The position numbers and the translations under genes were made by a program. The notes beneath the pieces were generated by a model that saw nothing but the letters and a program-made list of their open reading frames with translations, did not search any database and was not told the origin of the DNA. From the NCBI GenBank assembly GCA_002700285.1, contig PACT01000019.1:1-64000 (forward strand): DNA of 64,000 bases, read 5' to 3'. This DNA is from Crocinitomicaceae bacterium. GTDB lineage: Bacteria > Bacteroidota > Bacteroidia > Flavobacteriales_D > Sanyastnellaceae. Positions 18,999-28,106 of the stretch are shown piece by piece. The stretch's first letter is position 1, and each line of letters opens with the position of its first letter.

Positions 18999-20124
18999 GA
19001 AGCATCCAAAGCAACCCTCAAAGCTACTTAAACCAGCGGTTCTTGCCCTAGCAATTGTTGCCGTTTTCGTTTCGGGGGCATTTACACCTCTAGAACCAGC
19101 AATGGTAGTGGTTATTGACGCAGGGCATGGAGGGAAAGATCCTGGAAATTTGGGGACCGGTAGATATTCTCTCACTGAAAAAGATGTAACATTGGATGTT
19201 TCGAATAAACTCGCAGAATACATAACAGATAAAATGCCCGATGTGAAAGTCATACTCACAAGGACAGATGATTCTTTTCCTAAACTCAATTCGCGCGTTA
19301 AAATTGCCAACAACGCCAACGCAGATGTTTTTATTTCCATTCACTGTGATGCATTTACGACAGAAAATGCGCGAGGTTGTGGAACATATGTCATGGGGAT
19401 GCACAAAACACAGGAGAGTCTGAACAGTGCAATGAGAGAAAATGCCAGCATATTCAAAGAGGAAAATTATGAAGAAAATTATGAAGGGTTTGACCCAAAT
19501 GATCCTGACACATACATCGCGCTTTCACTTCGCCAAAATGTATTTCTGGACAATTCGCTGCAACTTGGCTCCCTGATTCAAAATCAGTTTCGAGATAAAG
19601 TAGGTCGAAAAGATCGCGGGGTCAGGCAAGCGGGATATTACGTGATTTCATTTACTTCAATGCCGAGTGTTTTGGTTGAGTTAGGGTTCCTTACAAATCC
19701 AAACGAAGAGGATTTTCTTCACAGTGAAGACGGCAGGACATATATGGCATCGGCGCTTTTTCGAGCATTTCGGGACTATCGTGATATCCACAACCCTCTA
19801 ATCACAGACGAACCTACCAATGAATCTGAGGCAGAACCAAATCCGCAACACACTGAAGGATTAACGTTTAGAGTACAGATTGCATCTTCCCCAACAGAAC
19901 TTGATAAAAGTGACCCTGTTTTTAGAGGTCTTCAAAACATAGACATGTACCTTAGTGGCGAACAATACAAGTACACAACTGGCATGTTTGGTATTGCTGA
20001 GGATGCTCACATGAAAAAAAGAGAACTGAGAGACCTAGGATTTAGTGGGGCATTTGTTGCAGCTTTCAGGAATGGTCAAAGAGTACCTATGTCGCGTATA
20101 TTAGAGGAAATAAAGTCGCCGTGA
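18997..20124 (+). CDS. N-acetylmuramoyl-L-alanine amidase (Amidase_3)
   Basis: VVIDAGHGGKDPG, SIHCDAF and VLVELGFLTNPNEE motifs. Confidence 0.94.
   Translation: MKHPKQPSKLLKPAVLALAIVAVFVSGAFTPLEPAMVVVIDAGHGGKDPGNLGTGRYSLTEKDVTLDVSNKLAEYITDKMPDVKVILTRTDDSFPKLNSRVKIANNANADVFISIHCDAFTTENARGCGTYVMGMHKTQESLNSAMRENASIFKEENYEENYEGFDPNDPDTYIALSLRQNVFLDNSLQLGSLIQNQFRDKVGRKDRGVRQAGYYVISFTSMPSVLVELGFLTNPNEEDFLHSEDGRTYMASALFRAFRDYRDIHNPLITDEPTNESEAEPNPQHTEGLTFRVQIASSPTELDKSDPVFRGLQNIDMYLSGEQYKYTTGMFGIAEDAHMKKRELRDLGFSGAFVAAFRNGQRVPMSRILEEIKSP
19019..19026 (-). promoter_or_regulatory. -7 box TAGCTTTG for lptD, inside the amidase CDS
   Basis: Perfect TAnnTTTG on the minus strand, 20 nt before the lptD ATG. 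Confidence 0.5.
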
Positions 20125-21179
20125 GTAAGGAAGTAAGAACAAGTAGAATTTCACAAGAATTCAAAATTGGCACCCTGATGATATTGGGGGTGGCACTGCT
20201 TTTCCTTGGCATAAATTACCTCAAAGGCTTCAACCCTTTAAGCAAACAAATCACCCTGTATGCTGTTTACAATAAGATTGAAGGACTGGCCGTATCAAAT
20301 CCTGTGCTCGTAAATGGCTTTAAAGTGGGGCAAGTATCTGATGTTGGATTTTCTGCGAGTGGCGATGGGTCCATTCTGGTTGAGTTTACCATTGAAGAGT
20401 CTCAATTAAAAATTCCGATTGATTCGGATGCGAAAATCTATTCTTCTGACTTATTTGGCACAAAAGCGATCAAGATTGAACCTGGAATCACTTCCTCATA
20501 CGTACAACAAGGAGACACACTTCTTGCGTCTGTAGAGATGGATATTACTGAGGCGGTCAGAAAAGAACTCGAACCCCTCAGAAGAAAAACCGAAGAACTC
20601 ATCAAGGGGGTCGACGATATCCTTTTGAATATGAAAGCTGTCTTTGATGACGACGCCACACAGTCACTGCCCTCCGCTTTTGAAAGTTTACAGAGAACTG
20701 TAAGAACACTTGAGAACACAGTAGACAACATCGATGGATTGGTTGCCGAAAACAGAATTATTTTTAAAAATGTGATGTCTAACATCGATGAAATCGCTCA
20801 AAACCTCAACGACAATAACACGCAGATTTCTAACATCATTACAAATTTCTCTGACCTAAGTGACTCGCTTGTATCAGTAGACATTACCCGTACGTTAGTG
20901 AAAGCAGAGAAAGCAATGGAGGAAGTCACAGCAGTAACAAGCCGCATTAATAGTGGTGAAGGCACCATTGGAAAACTATTGGTAAATGACAGTCTTTATG
21001 ATGGCTTGGTTGACAGCAATACAGAAATTCAAGATTTGTTAGACGATTTACAACTCAACCCTTGGAAATATGTGAGGGTAAGTTTGTTTGGGAGGAAGCA
21101 AGATGCAAAGATGTCAAAAGGTGACATCAAACGTATGGAGAAGATGATACGTGAGGAGATGGAAAACCAAAAAGACTGA
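20121..21179 (+). CDS. MlaD/MCE family protein
   Basis: N-terminal TM; EFKIGTLMILGV...YNKIEGLAVSNPVLVNGFKVGQVSDV MCE domain. Confidence 0.9.
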   Translation: MSKEVRTSRISQEFKIGTLMILGVALLFLGINYLKGFNPLSKQITLYAVYNKIEGLAVSNPVLVNGFKVGQVSDVGFSASGDGSILVEFTIEESQLKIPIDSDAKIYSSDLFGTKAIKIEPGITSSYVQQGDTLLASVEMDITEAVRKELEPLRRKTEELIKGVDDILLNMKAVFDDDATQSLPSAFESLQRTVRTLENTVDNIDGLVAENRIIFKNVMSNIDEIAQNLNDNNTQISNIITNFSDLSDSLVSVDITRTLVKAEKAMEEVTAVTSRINSGEGTIGKLLVNDSLYDGLVDSNTEIQDLLDDLQLNPWKYVRVSLFGRKQDAKMSKGDIKRMEKMIREEMENQKD

Positions 21180-21193
21180 ATACCACTATGATT

Positions 21194-22546
21194 ATGGCAC
21201 ATCTTGCACAAATAATTTTTGCTACGATGTTAGGGACAGGCGGGTTCCTATTTGCCAGACGTATTGCCTTTGTGGGACGTAACATTAATATGGGGCGTGA
21301 CATTGACCTTTCAGACAGGAAGGCCGAGAGATGGAAAACAATGGCCCTTGTTGCCATGGGACAAAGCAAAATGGTGGCCAGACCTGTAGCGGGAATCCTT
21401 CACATTTTTGTGTATGTCGGATTCGTGATTATTAACATCGAAATGCTTGAGATCGTGTTAGACGGTCTGCTGGGCACACATCGCATTTTTGCGTCTTTGG
21501 GATCTGTATACAATGTCCTCATTGCCATCTTTGAAATTCTTGCATTTGCCGTTCTGGTAGCCTGCGTCATCTTTTTGATCAGGCGAAACATTATTGCCCT
21601 TGCTCGGTTTAAATCACCTGAAATGGGTGGATGGCCATCCATGGACGCTAACATTATACTTGTTGCTGAGATCATCTTGATGTTTGCTTTCCTGAGCATG
21701 AACGCCACAGACGCTATTGCTCAAAGCCTCAGTTTAGAACATTATGTTAAGGCAGGCAGTTTCCCGATAAGTCAATTCCTAGTTCCATTTTATTCTGGCT
21801 TCAGTGAGACGGGAATTGTTATTGCTGAAAGAGGATTTTGGTGGTTACATATCGCAGGTGTGATTTCATTTTTGGTATATGTGCCCTACTCAAAACACTT
21901 TCATATTTTACTCGCTTTTCCGAATACATATTACTCTAACCTCAATGAAAGCGGCGTATTGGACAACATGGCCTCCGTTAAAAAAGAAGTCGATCTCATG
22001 ATGGACCCCACTGCTGATCCATATGCGACTCCCCCACCACCCGACAATGACGCTGTACCTGAAACACCACTCAGCTTTGGGGTAAAGGACGGCACTGATT
22101 TAAACTGGAAACAAATTATGGAATCCTACTCATGCACAGAGTGTGGAAGATGTACTTCTGTTTGTCCCGCGAATATGACGGGAAAGCGTCTATCTCCAAG
22201 GAAAATCATGATGGATTGTCGAGATCGGGTGGATGAGATTGGACACAATCGAGATGCCAACGGTGGGTCGTTTAAAGACGACGGAAAAAAGCTGCTAGGA
22301 AACTATATAAGTGAAGAAGAACTTTGGGCGTGTACATCATGCCAAGCATGTGTTGATGCGTGCCCGATTAATATCAGTCCGATGGGAATTATTCTAGACA
22401 TGCGAAGAAGTTTAATTATGGAGGACAGTAAATCGCCTGAGACCATAACAAACATGTTTAACAACATTGAAAACAACGGTGCACCCTGGGCTTTCCCTGC
22501 TGCATCTCGGGGAGATTGGATCAAAGATGCATCGAGAAAACCTTAA
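21194..22546 (+). CDS. membrane (Fe-S)-binding protein, heterodisulfide reductase-like, two 4Fe-4S motifs
   Basis: CTECGRCTSVCPAN and CTSCQACVDACPIN; N-terminal TM segments. Confidence 0.9.
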   Translation: MAHLAQIIFATMLGTGGFLFARRIAFVGRNINMGRDIDLSDRKAERWKTMALVAMGQSKMVARPVAGILHIFVYVGFVIINIEMLEIVLDGLLGTHRIFASLGSVYNVLIAIFEILAFAVLVACVIFLIRRNIIALARFKSPEMGGWPSMDANIILVAEIILMFAFLSMNATDAIAQSLSLEHYVKAGSFPISQFLVPFYSGFSETGIVIAERGFWWLHIAGVISFLVYVPYSKHFHILLAFPNTYYSNLNESGVLDNMASVKKEVDLMMDPTADPYATPPPPDNDAVPETPLSFGVKDGTDLNWKQIMESYSCTECGRCTSVCPANMTGKRLSPRKIMMDCRDRVDEIGHNRDANGGSFKDDGKKLLGNYISEEELWACTSCQACVDACPINISPMGIILDMRRSLIMEDSKSPETITNMFNNIENNGAPWAFPAASRGDWIKDASRKP

Positions 22547-22561
22547 CAATACACTTTTGAG

Positions 22562-23362
22562 ATGAATATATTTAAGGTTCCTACAATGGCGGAGATGATC
22601 GCTGAAGGCAAATCTCCAGAGGTGCTTTTTTGGGTAGGATGTGCCGGTAGTTTTGACGACAGAGCCAAGAAGATTTCAAAAGCGATTGCCCAAATACTCC
22701 ACCACGTAAATGTAAGTTTTGCAGTCCTCGGTGCAGAAGAGAGTTGCACAGGTGATCCAGCAAAGAGAGCAGGGAATGAATTCCTTTTTCAAATGCAAGC
22801 AGCAACAAACATCACTCTTCTCAATGGCTATGGAATTAAGAAAATTGTGACAGGGTGCCCACACTGCTTCAACATCATGAAAAACGAGTACCCTGAGTTG
22901 GGAGGTTTATACAAAGTAATGCACCACAGTCAATTTATTGCCACACTTATTTCAGAAGGGAAATTAACATTGGCTGATGACCACCCATTTAAGGGAAAAC
23001 GGATTACGTTTCATGACCCCTGTTATTTGGGGCGTGGAAATGGTGAGTACGAAGCACCGCGATCTGTCATAGCAGCACTTGATGCAGAACTTGTGGAAAT
23101 GCGTCGTTGCAAATCAAAGGGGCTTTGTTGTGGTGCGGGAGGAGCTCAAATGTTTAAAGAAGCGGAAAAAGGAAATAAGGAAATCAACGAAAAGCGAACC
23201 GAAGATGTTCTTGAAACTTCAGCTGCAATTGTAGCTACAGGATGTCCCTTCTGTAACACAATGATGACAGACGGTGTGAAAGGTGCTGATAAATCAGAAA
23301 CCGTGAATGTTCAAGACCTCGCAGAAATGATTGCATCCGCAGTAAGTATTGTACCAGAATAA
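22562..23362 (+). CDS. (Fe-S)-binding CCG-domain protein, HdrB-like
   Basis: WVGCAGSFD, HDPCYLGRGN, GLCCGAGGAQMF and GCPFCNTM motifs. Confidence 0.9.
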   Translation: MNIFKVPTMAEMIAEGKSPEVLFWVGCAGSFDDRAKKISKAIAQILHHVNVSFAVLGAEESCTGDPAKRAGNEFLFQMQAATNITLLNGYGIKKIVTGCPHCFNIMKNEYPELGGLYKVMHHSQFIATLISEGKLTLADDHPFKGKRITFHDPCYLGRGNGEYEAPRSVIAALDAELVEMRRCKSKGLCCGAGGAQMFKEAEKGNKEINEKRTEDVLETSAAIVATGCPFCNTMMTDGVKGADKSETVNVQDLAEMIASAVSIVPE

Positions 23363-23374
23363 AGAACTTAAAAC

Positions 23375-24121
23375 ATGTTATTAAAAGGAAAAATTGCGAT
23401 TATTACAGGAGCATCTAGAGGAATCGGAGAGTCCATTGCCAGATCTTTTATCGCCCAAGGTGCTACTGTTGCTTTTACATATATAGGCTCCAAAGAGAGA
23501 GCTGAAGAACTGGAGAAATCTCTCACGGCAGCAGGAGGTCAGGCGCGGGGATTTAAGTCAGATGCATCAAAAATGGAAGATGCAGAACATCTCGTGAAAG
23601 AGGTTATAGAGGCATACGGAGGAATAGATATTCTCATAAACAATGCCGGTATCACCGATGACACATTGCTTATGCGCATGTCAGAAGACCAATGGGACAA
23701 AGTTATGAATGTGAATTTAAAAAGCTGTTTCAATCTCACAAAGTCTGTGCTTCGCACAATGTTGAAAGCACGATCAGGATCCATTATAAATATCAGCTCA
23801 GTCGTGGGCATCCAAGGAAACGCCGGCCAAGCGAATTACGCAGCTTCCAAAGCAGGCATACTGGGCTTCACAAAATCTGTCGCCCTAGAACTTGGCTCGA
23901 GAAGCATCCGATGCAATGCAATCGCGCCAGGTTTTATTGAGACTGAGATGACTGAAAAATTAGATGAAACAACTGTGCAAGGATGGCGTGATGCCATACC
24001 TCTAAAACGCGGTGGATCTCCAGAGGACGTGGCAAACGCATGTATTTTCCTGGCAAGTGATATGAGTTCTTATGTGACAGGCCAAACACTGAATGTGTGT
24101 GGCGGAATGATTACCGCTTAA
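23375..24121 (+). CDS. fabG: 3-oxoacyl-[acyl-carrier-protein] reductase
   Basis: TGASRGIG, NNAGIT, YAASKAG and the SDR C-terminus GGMI. Confidence 0.95.
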   Translation: MLLKGKIAIITGASRGIGESIARSFIAQGATVAFTYIGSKERAEELEKSLTAAGGQARGFKSDASKMEDAEHLVKEVIEAYGGIDILINNAGITDDTLLMRMSEDQWDKVMNVNLKSCFNLTKSVLRTMLKARSGSIINISSVVGIQGNAGQANYAASKAGILGFTKSVALELGSRSIRCNAIAPGFIETEMTEKLDETTVQGWRDAIPLKRGGSPEDVANACIFLASDMSSYVTGQTLNVCGGMITA

Positions 24122-24133
24122 ACTGAAAACAAT

Positions 24134-26308
24134 TTGAGCTCCATTTGGCCTGACATTCTCGTTGACGTTCCGCACTGGAAGTGGTTTATTGCGCTTGCAG
24201 TGGCACTTGGATTAACGTTGCTTAGATATGCGATAGGAACGGATGGTCCACAGAAAGCATGGCTCAGATGGGGGATTGGATTTTTAAGATTGGGCGTGCT
24301 CGGTGTGCTCTGCTTTTTACTCTTAGAACCCATTCTGAAGACGATCACAGCAGAGACAGAACCAGCAACAATACTTCTGGTTCACGATGGAACATCGTCT
24401 CAGTGGGTCGGAAAAGATAGCACTTCGAATAGATTGGCACTTGCAGACTGGGTGAACAAAGCCCCACTCCCATTTGTTGAAAATGGGTTCGAAGTAGAAA
24501 ACTACATTTTCGGAACACAGCTTTTAGGGTTAGACATCAATGAATGGGGAGATTCAATTCAAAGTTCTCAACTTTTATTTGACGCCCCACGAACGGATAT
24601 CGGATCGGCTTTAGAGGGGCTTCGTGATAAATTCTCACACAGAAACATCGCTGGCGTCATTTTCACAACGGATGGATTAAGTAACAGAGGACGAGATCCG
24701 GAATTCGGCTCACAGTTACTTGATGTGCCTCATTTTTTTGTCGGTACAGGAGACACTACAGCGGTAAGAGATATTCAAGTTGCTGATGTTCTATGCAACG
24801 AAGTTGCATATCTGGGAAACACCTTTCCTCTAGAAGCGAAAATTAAAGCACGTGGGTTTGAAGGAGAATCCGTCATCACCTCAGTCCTTATCAATGGAAA
24901 CCTGCAGGAAGAACACATTTGGATTTCAAACGCTGAAATTGATTCTGAAAACATCCGTTTTGAGTTAGATGCTTCAACAACTGGTACATTCAAAATAGAA
25001 GTCACAAGCAGGATACAAGGTGGACAAAATGAAGCCTTACTCGCAAACAACTCAAAAGTGACATTCATTGAGGTGCTGGAAAGCAAACGCAAAGTATTAA
25101 TAGTAGCAAATGCTCCTCATCCTGATGTTGCAGCGACTAGAAATGCTGTGTCGGCAAACAAACACCAAACTGCTGAGGTGATTTTTTCGAGTGAATTACT
25201 CGATTTTGAAAATTCAAGAAACACCACCCTGCCACAGCATGACATTCTAATTCTACATAACATCCCCAGCAGATTTTCGCCAGTGCCATCATCCATTTCT
25301 GAGGCCATTGTTTCGGACACACCTATCTTATTTATCGGGGGAGCAATATCAGACTTATCCCAGCTGCCTATTGAACGGACTGGTGTTGTCATTGAAGATT
25401 CCGATCTTTTAGAGACTGTGGAAGGTGTTCCTGATCCTGGTTTCTCTCTTTTCTCACCACCAGAATCGCTTGCATCTCATCTCATGACTTGGGCGCCTGT
25501 CAACACAACCTTTGGTGAGGTGAAAGCCGCAGGGTCATTGGAGGTTCTGTTATACCAAACACTGGGCGCACTCAAAACCCAATGGCCACTTTGGGCTTTC
25601 AACAAGGACGCATCAGGAAGACGAAGCGGAATTATTATGGGAGATGGAATATGGAGATGGAGGATGGAGAATTTCCTTCGAGATGAAAACTTTGAGGTTT
25701 TTGACGAACTCATCAACGGGTCTATCCAATATCTGGTGAGTCGTGACGATATCAGACGCTTCCGTGTTGAGGCTCCATCAAAACTCGATGAGGACGAACG
25801 TGTCAAGATTTCTGCCCAAGTATATGACGCATCATTAAAGCCCACAACAGAAATAGACATCCAACTTACAATTAGAAATCAAAACGATCAAGAATACGAT
25901 TATTATTTCTCGGTTTCAGAACAGAGATACCGCCTAGATTGTGGCAGACTCGCTCCAGGAGAATACACATGGCGTTCATCATGTCTACTCGATGGAGAAA
26001 TATATGAAGAAAACGGTTCTTTTGTCATTACAACATTAAAGGCTGAGCTGAGTTCTCTCCCTGCAAATCATGCACTTCTTCAGAGGCTGAGCGTGAAATC
26101 GGGGGGTATCTACCTCGGCGCATTAAATGCGATAAACGTTAATAATAGCAAATGGAGTGAAATAGTTTTGGGGCAAACCAAAAAGAGAAGCATCTTGCAT
26201 GAATTTACAGAGCGCCTCGACTTCATACGGTTTGATCTCATTTTGTGGATTGTGATTTTAGCATTGTCTATTGAATGGGTTGTAAGAAGACGCCAAGGGG
26301 GATATTGA
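24134..26308 (+). CDS. large membrane-anchored protein with vWA-like region, TTG start
   Basis: 724 aa; N-terminal TM pair; VHDGTSSQWVG and GVIFTTDGLSNRGR (vWA-like); one C-terminal TM. Confidence 0.75.
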   Translation: MSSIWPDILVDVPHWKWFIALAVALGLTLLRYAIGTDGPQKAWLRWGIGFLRLGVLGVLCFLLLEPILKTITAETEPATILLVHDGTSSQWVGKDSTSNRLALADWVNKAPLPFVENGFEVENYIFGTQLLGLDINEWGDSIQSSQLLFDAPRTDIGSALEGLRDKFSHRNIAGVIFTTDGLSNRGRDPEFGSQLLDVPHFFVGTGDTTAVRDIQVADVLCNEVAYLGNTFPLEAKIKARGFEGESVITSVLINGNLQEEHIWISNAEIDSENIRFELDASTTGTFKIEVTSRIQGGQNEALLANNSKVTFIEVLESKRKVLIVANAPHPDVAATRNAVSANKHQTAEVIFSSELLDFENSRNTTLPQHDILILHNIPSRFSPVPSSISEAIVSDTPILFIGGAISDLSQLPIERTGVVIEDSDLLETVEGVPDPGFSLFSPPESLASHLMTWAPVNTTFGEVKAAGSLEVLLYQTLGALKTQWPLWAFNKDASGRRSGIIMGDGIWRWRMENFLRDENFEVFDELINGSIQYLVSRDDIRRFRVEAPSKLDEDERVKISAQVYDASLKPTTEIDIQLTIRNQNDQEYDYYFSVSEQRYRLDCGRLAPGEYTWRSSCLLDGEIYEENGSFVITTLKAELSSLPANHALLQRLSVKSGGIYLGALNAINVNNSKWSEIVLGQTKKRSILHEFTERLDFIRFDLILWIVILALSIEWVVRRRQGGY

Positions 26309-26359
26309 TAACAGAACTAAATAAAACATTTTTAAGAGTTTAAATAAATACATTTTACC

Positions 26360-27196
26360 ATGTCAACACAACAAGAAGCAGAAAAGAGACGAATCAAACT
26401 GATCATTGGTTCAGCATTAATCATTCTACCCGTCATCTTTCTATGGAGCTCATTAACGTTTACAATTAGCTCAGGACATGCCGGTCTTATTTTCCATACT
26501 TTCGGCAACGGAGTAAACGCTGAAGCGCCTGCTTTGAAAAGTGGGTTCCACATTAAAGCACCATGGGACAAAGTCTACGAATACGAAATAAGACAACAAG
26601 AGCTTTTTGAAAATCTTGAAGTCCTTTCATCAAACTTATTGAAGATTAAGATGGATATGACCGTCTTCTATCAGCCGACATACGACAAGCTTGGTTATTT
26701 AGAGATCGAAAGAGGAAGTCGTTACGAGTCAAAGGTGATTCAGCCGGCAATGAGGTCAGTTGCCCGAGAGGTGATTGCTCAATATCTCCCAGAAGAATTT
26801 AATACAACAAAAAGAGAAGAGATTCAATTGGAAATCGAAACGCGTTTGGAGGAAAAACTTTCGAATAACTACATTCAACTGAATGACGTTCTTATCAGAA
26901 ACATCGAACTTCCACTCACCTTAGAACAAGCCATTGAAAGAAAGCTACAACAGGAACAAGAATCATTAGAATACGAATTCCGTATAGAGAAAGCCTCAAA
27001 AGAAGCTGAGCGAAAGAGAATAGAAGCTGAAGGGATCCGAGATTTCCAGAACATCGTCTCTCAGAGTATTTCAGATGAGTTACTCCAATGGAAAGGCATC
27101 GAGGCCACAACAATTCTCGCTGAAAGCAACAACGCGAAAGTGGTTGTCATCGGAGCTGGAGATGATGGGCTTCCGCTTATTTTAGGTGGCAACTAG
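26360..27196 (+). CDS. prohibitin/SPFH (Band 7) family protein
   Basis: N-terminal TM; GFHIKAPWDKVYEYEIRQQE; SVAREVIAQYLPEEF; coiled-coil C-terminus. Confidence 0.9.
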   Translation: MSTQQEAEKRRIKLIIGSALIILPVIFLWSSLTFTISSGHAGLIFHTFGNGVNAEAPALKSGFHIKAPWDKVYEYEIRQQELFENLEVLSSNLLKIKMDMTVFYQPTYDKLGYLEIERGSRYESKVIQPAMRSVAREVIAQYLPEEFNTTKREEIQLEIETRLEEKLSNNYIQLNDVLIRNIELPLTLEQAIERKLQQEQESLEYEFRIEKASKEAERKRIEAEGIRDFQNIVSQSISDELLQWKGIEATTILAESNNAKVVVIGAGDDGLPLILGGN

Positions 27197-27223
27197 ACAG
27201 ATACCATAAAATATTGCCCCATC

Positions 27224-27255
27224 AAAAAGGTTCGCTTTAAAAGCGAACCTTTTTT
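27224..27255 (+). terminator. bidirectional intrinsic terminator
   Basis: AAAAAGGTTCGCTT-TAAA-AGCGAACCTTTTT hairpin between convergent genes. Confidence 0.9.
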
Positions 27256-27344
27256 AATGCTAGATACTTCAACGTAATGCTAAAACGTAAAAGGGGAAAT
27301 TCGTTCATCAATTGGATTAATATCCAATCAATCCAAAAACAATG

Positions 27345-27590
27345 TTATGCTTTCTCAACAAAAAGACCAGCTTCTTTGGCGCGATTAATCGCGTTCAAAA
27401 TACCGATTTTATTAATCGTACGCATTGCAGCAGCAGATACTCGTAACGTGACCCATCTATCCTCTTCTTCAATATAAAAACGTTTACGTTGAAGATTTGG
27501 ATAAAAACGACGCTTCGTCCTCGCTTTTGAGTGACTCACGTTGTTTCCAACCATCACTTTCTTTCCTGATATCTGACAAATACGGCTCAT
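27345..27590 (-). CDS. rpmB: 50S ribosomal protein L28
   Basis: [34 protein letters not shown]. Confidence 0.97.
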   Translation of the reverse strand: MSRICQISGKKVMVGNNVSHSKARTKRRFYPNLQRKRFYIEEEDRWVTLRVSAAAMRTINKIGILNAINRAKEAGLFVEKA

Positions 27591-27632
27591 GACTAAAATT
27601 TTAGGACTGCAAAGAAACGACTTTTTTCGTAT

Positions 27633-28106
27633 TCAACCAACACTTACCACATGTCTCTTCACTGTTTCTTCAATATAATCAAAAGTCTTAAGAACTACAG
27701 CCTCAACTACAGCTTCTCTATCACCCTCAAAAGACGTTGTCCATGACTCGCAAAAGCCCGGCCCTGCTATTGAAATACAGACCGTCCCTACGGGAGTTTC
27801 AATTGTCCCTCCGCCTGGACCAGCAATACCCGAAGTGGCAATAGCAAAATCAACATTTAATACTTTTCTACATCCTTGTGCCATTTGCACAACGACTTCC
27901 TCACTGACAATACCCTTATCTGCGATTGTTTGCGCACTTACTCCTAAAACAGACACCTTTACATCTTCTGCGTAGGCGACAATGGCACCACGGAAATATC
28001 TGCTGGAGCCAGGAACGGAGCTAATCGCTTTCGCGATTGCTCCGCCCGTTAAACTCTCAGCAGTACCTATCGTTAAAGAGTTCTGTATAAAGCTAGTTAA
28101 CTGCAA
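27633..28106 (-). CDS. CinA C-terminal domain protein (nicotinamide-nucleotide amidohydrolase family)
   Basis: TAESLTGGAIAKAISSVPGSSRYFRGAIVAY; ATSGIAGPGGGT. Confidence 0.93.
   Translation of the reverse strand: MQLTSFIQNSLTIGTAESLTGGAIAKAISSVPGSSRYFRGAIVAYAEDVKVSVLGVSAQTIADKGIVSEEVVVQMAQGCRKVLNVDFAIATSGIAGPGGGTIETPVGTVCISIAGPGFCESWTTSFEGDREAVVEAVVLKTFDYIEETVKRHVVSVG

Noticed and set aside
18999-19340. N-terminal extension of the LptD ORF to 19340
   Set aside because: It is fully antisense to the well-supported amidase coding region, and a normal signal peptide begins at the ATG at 18998.
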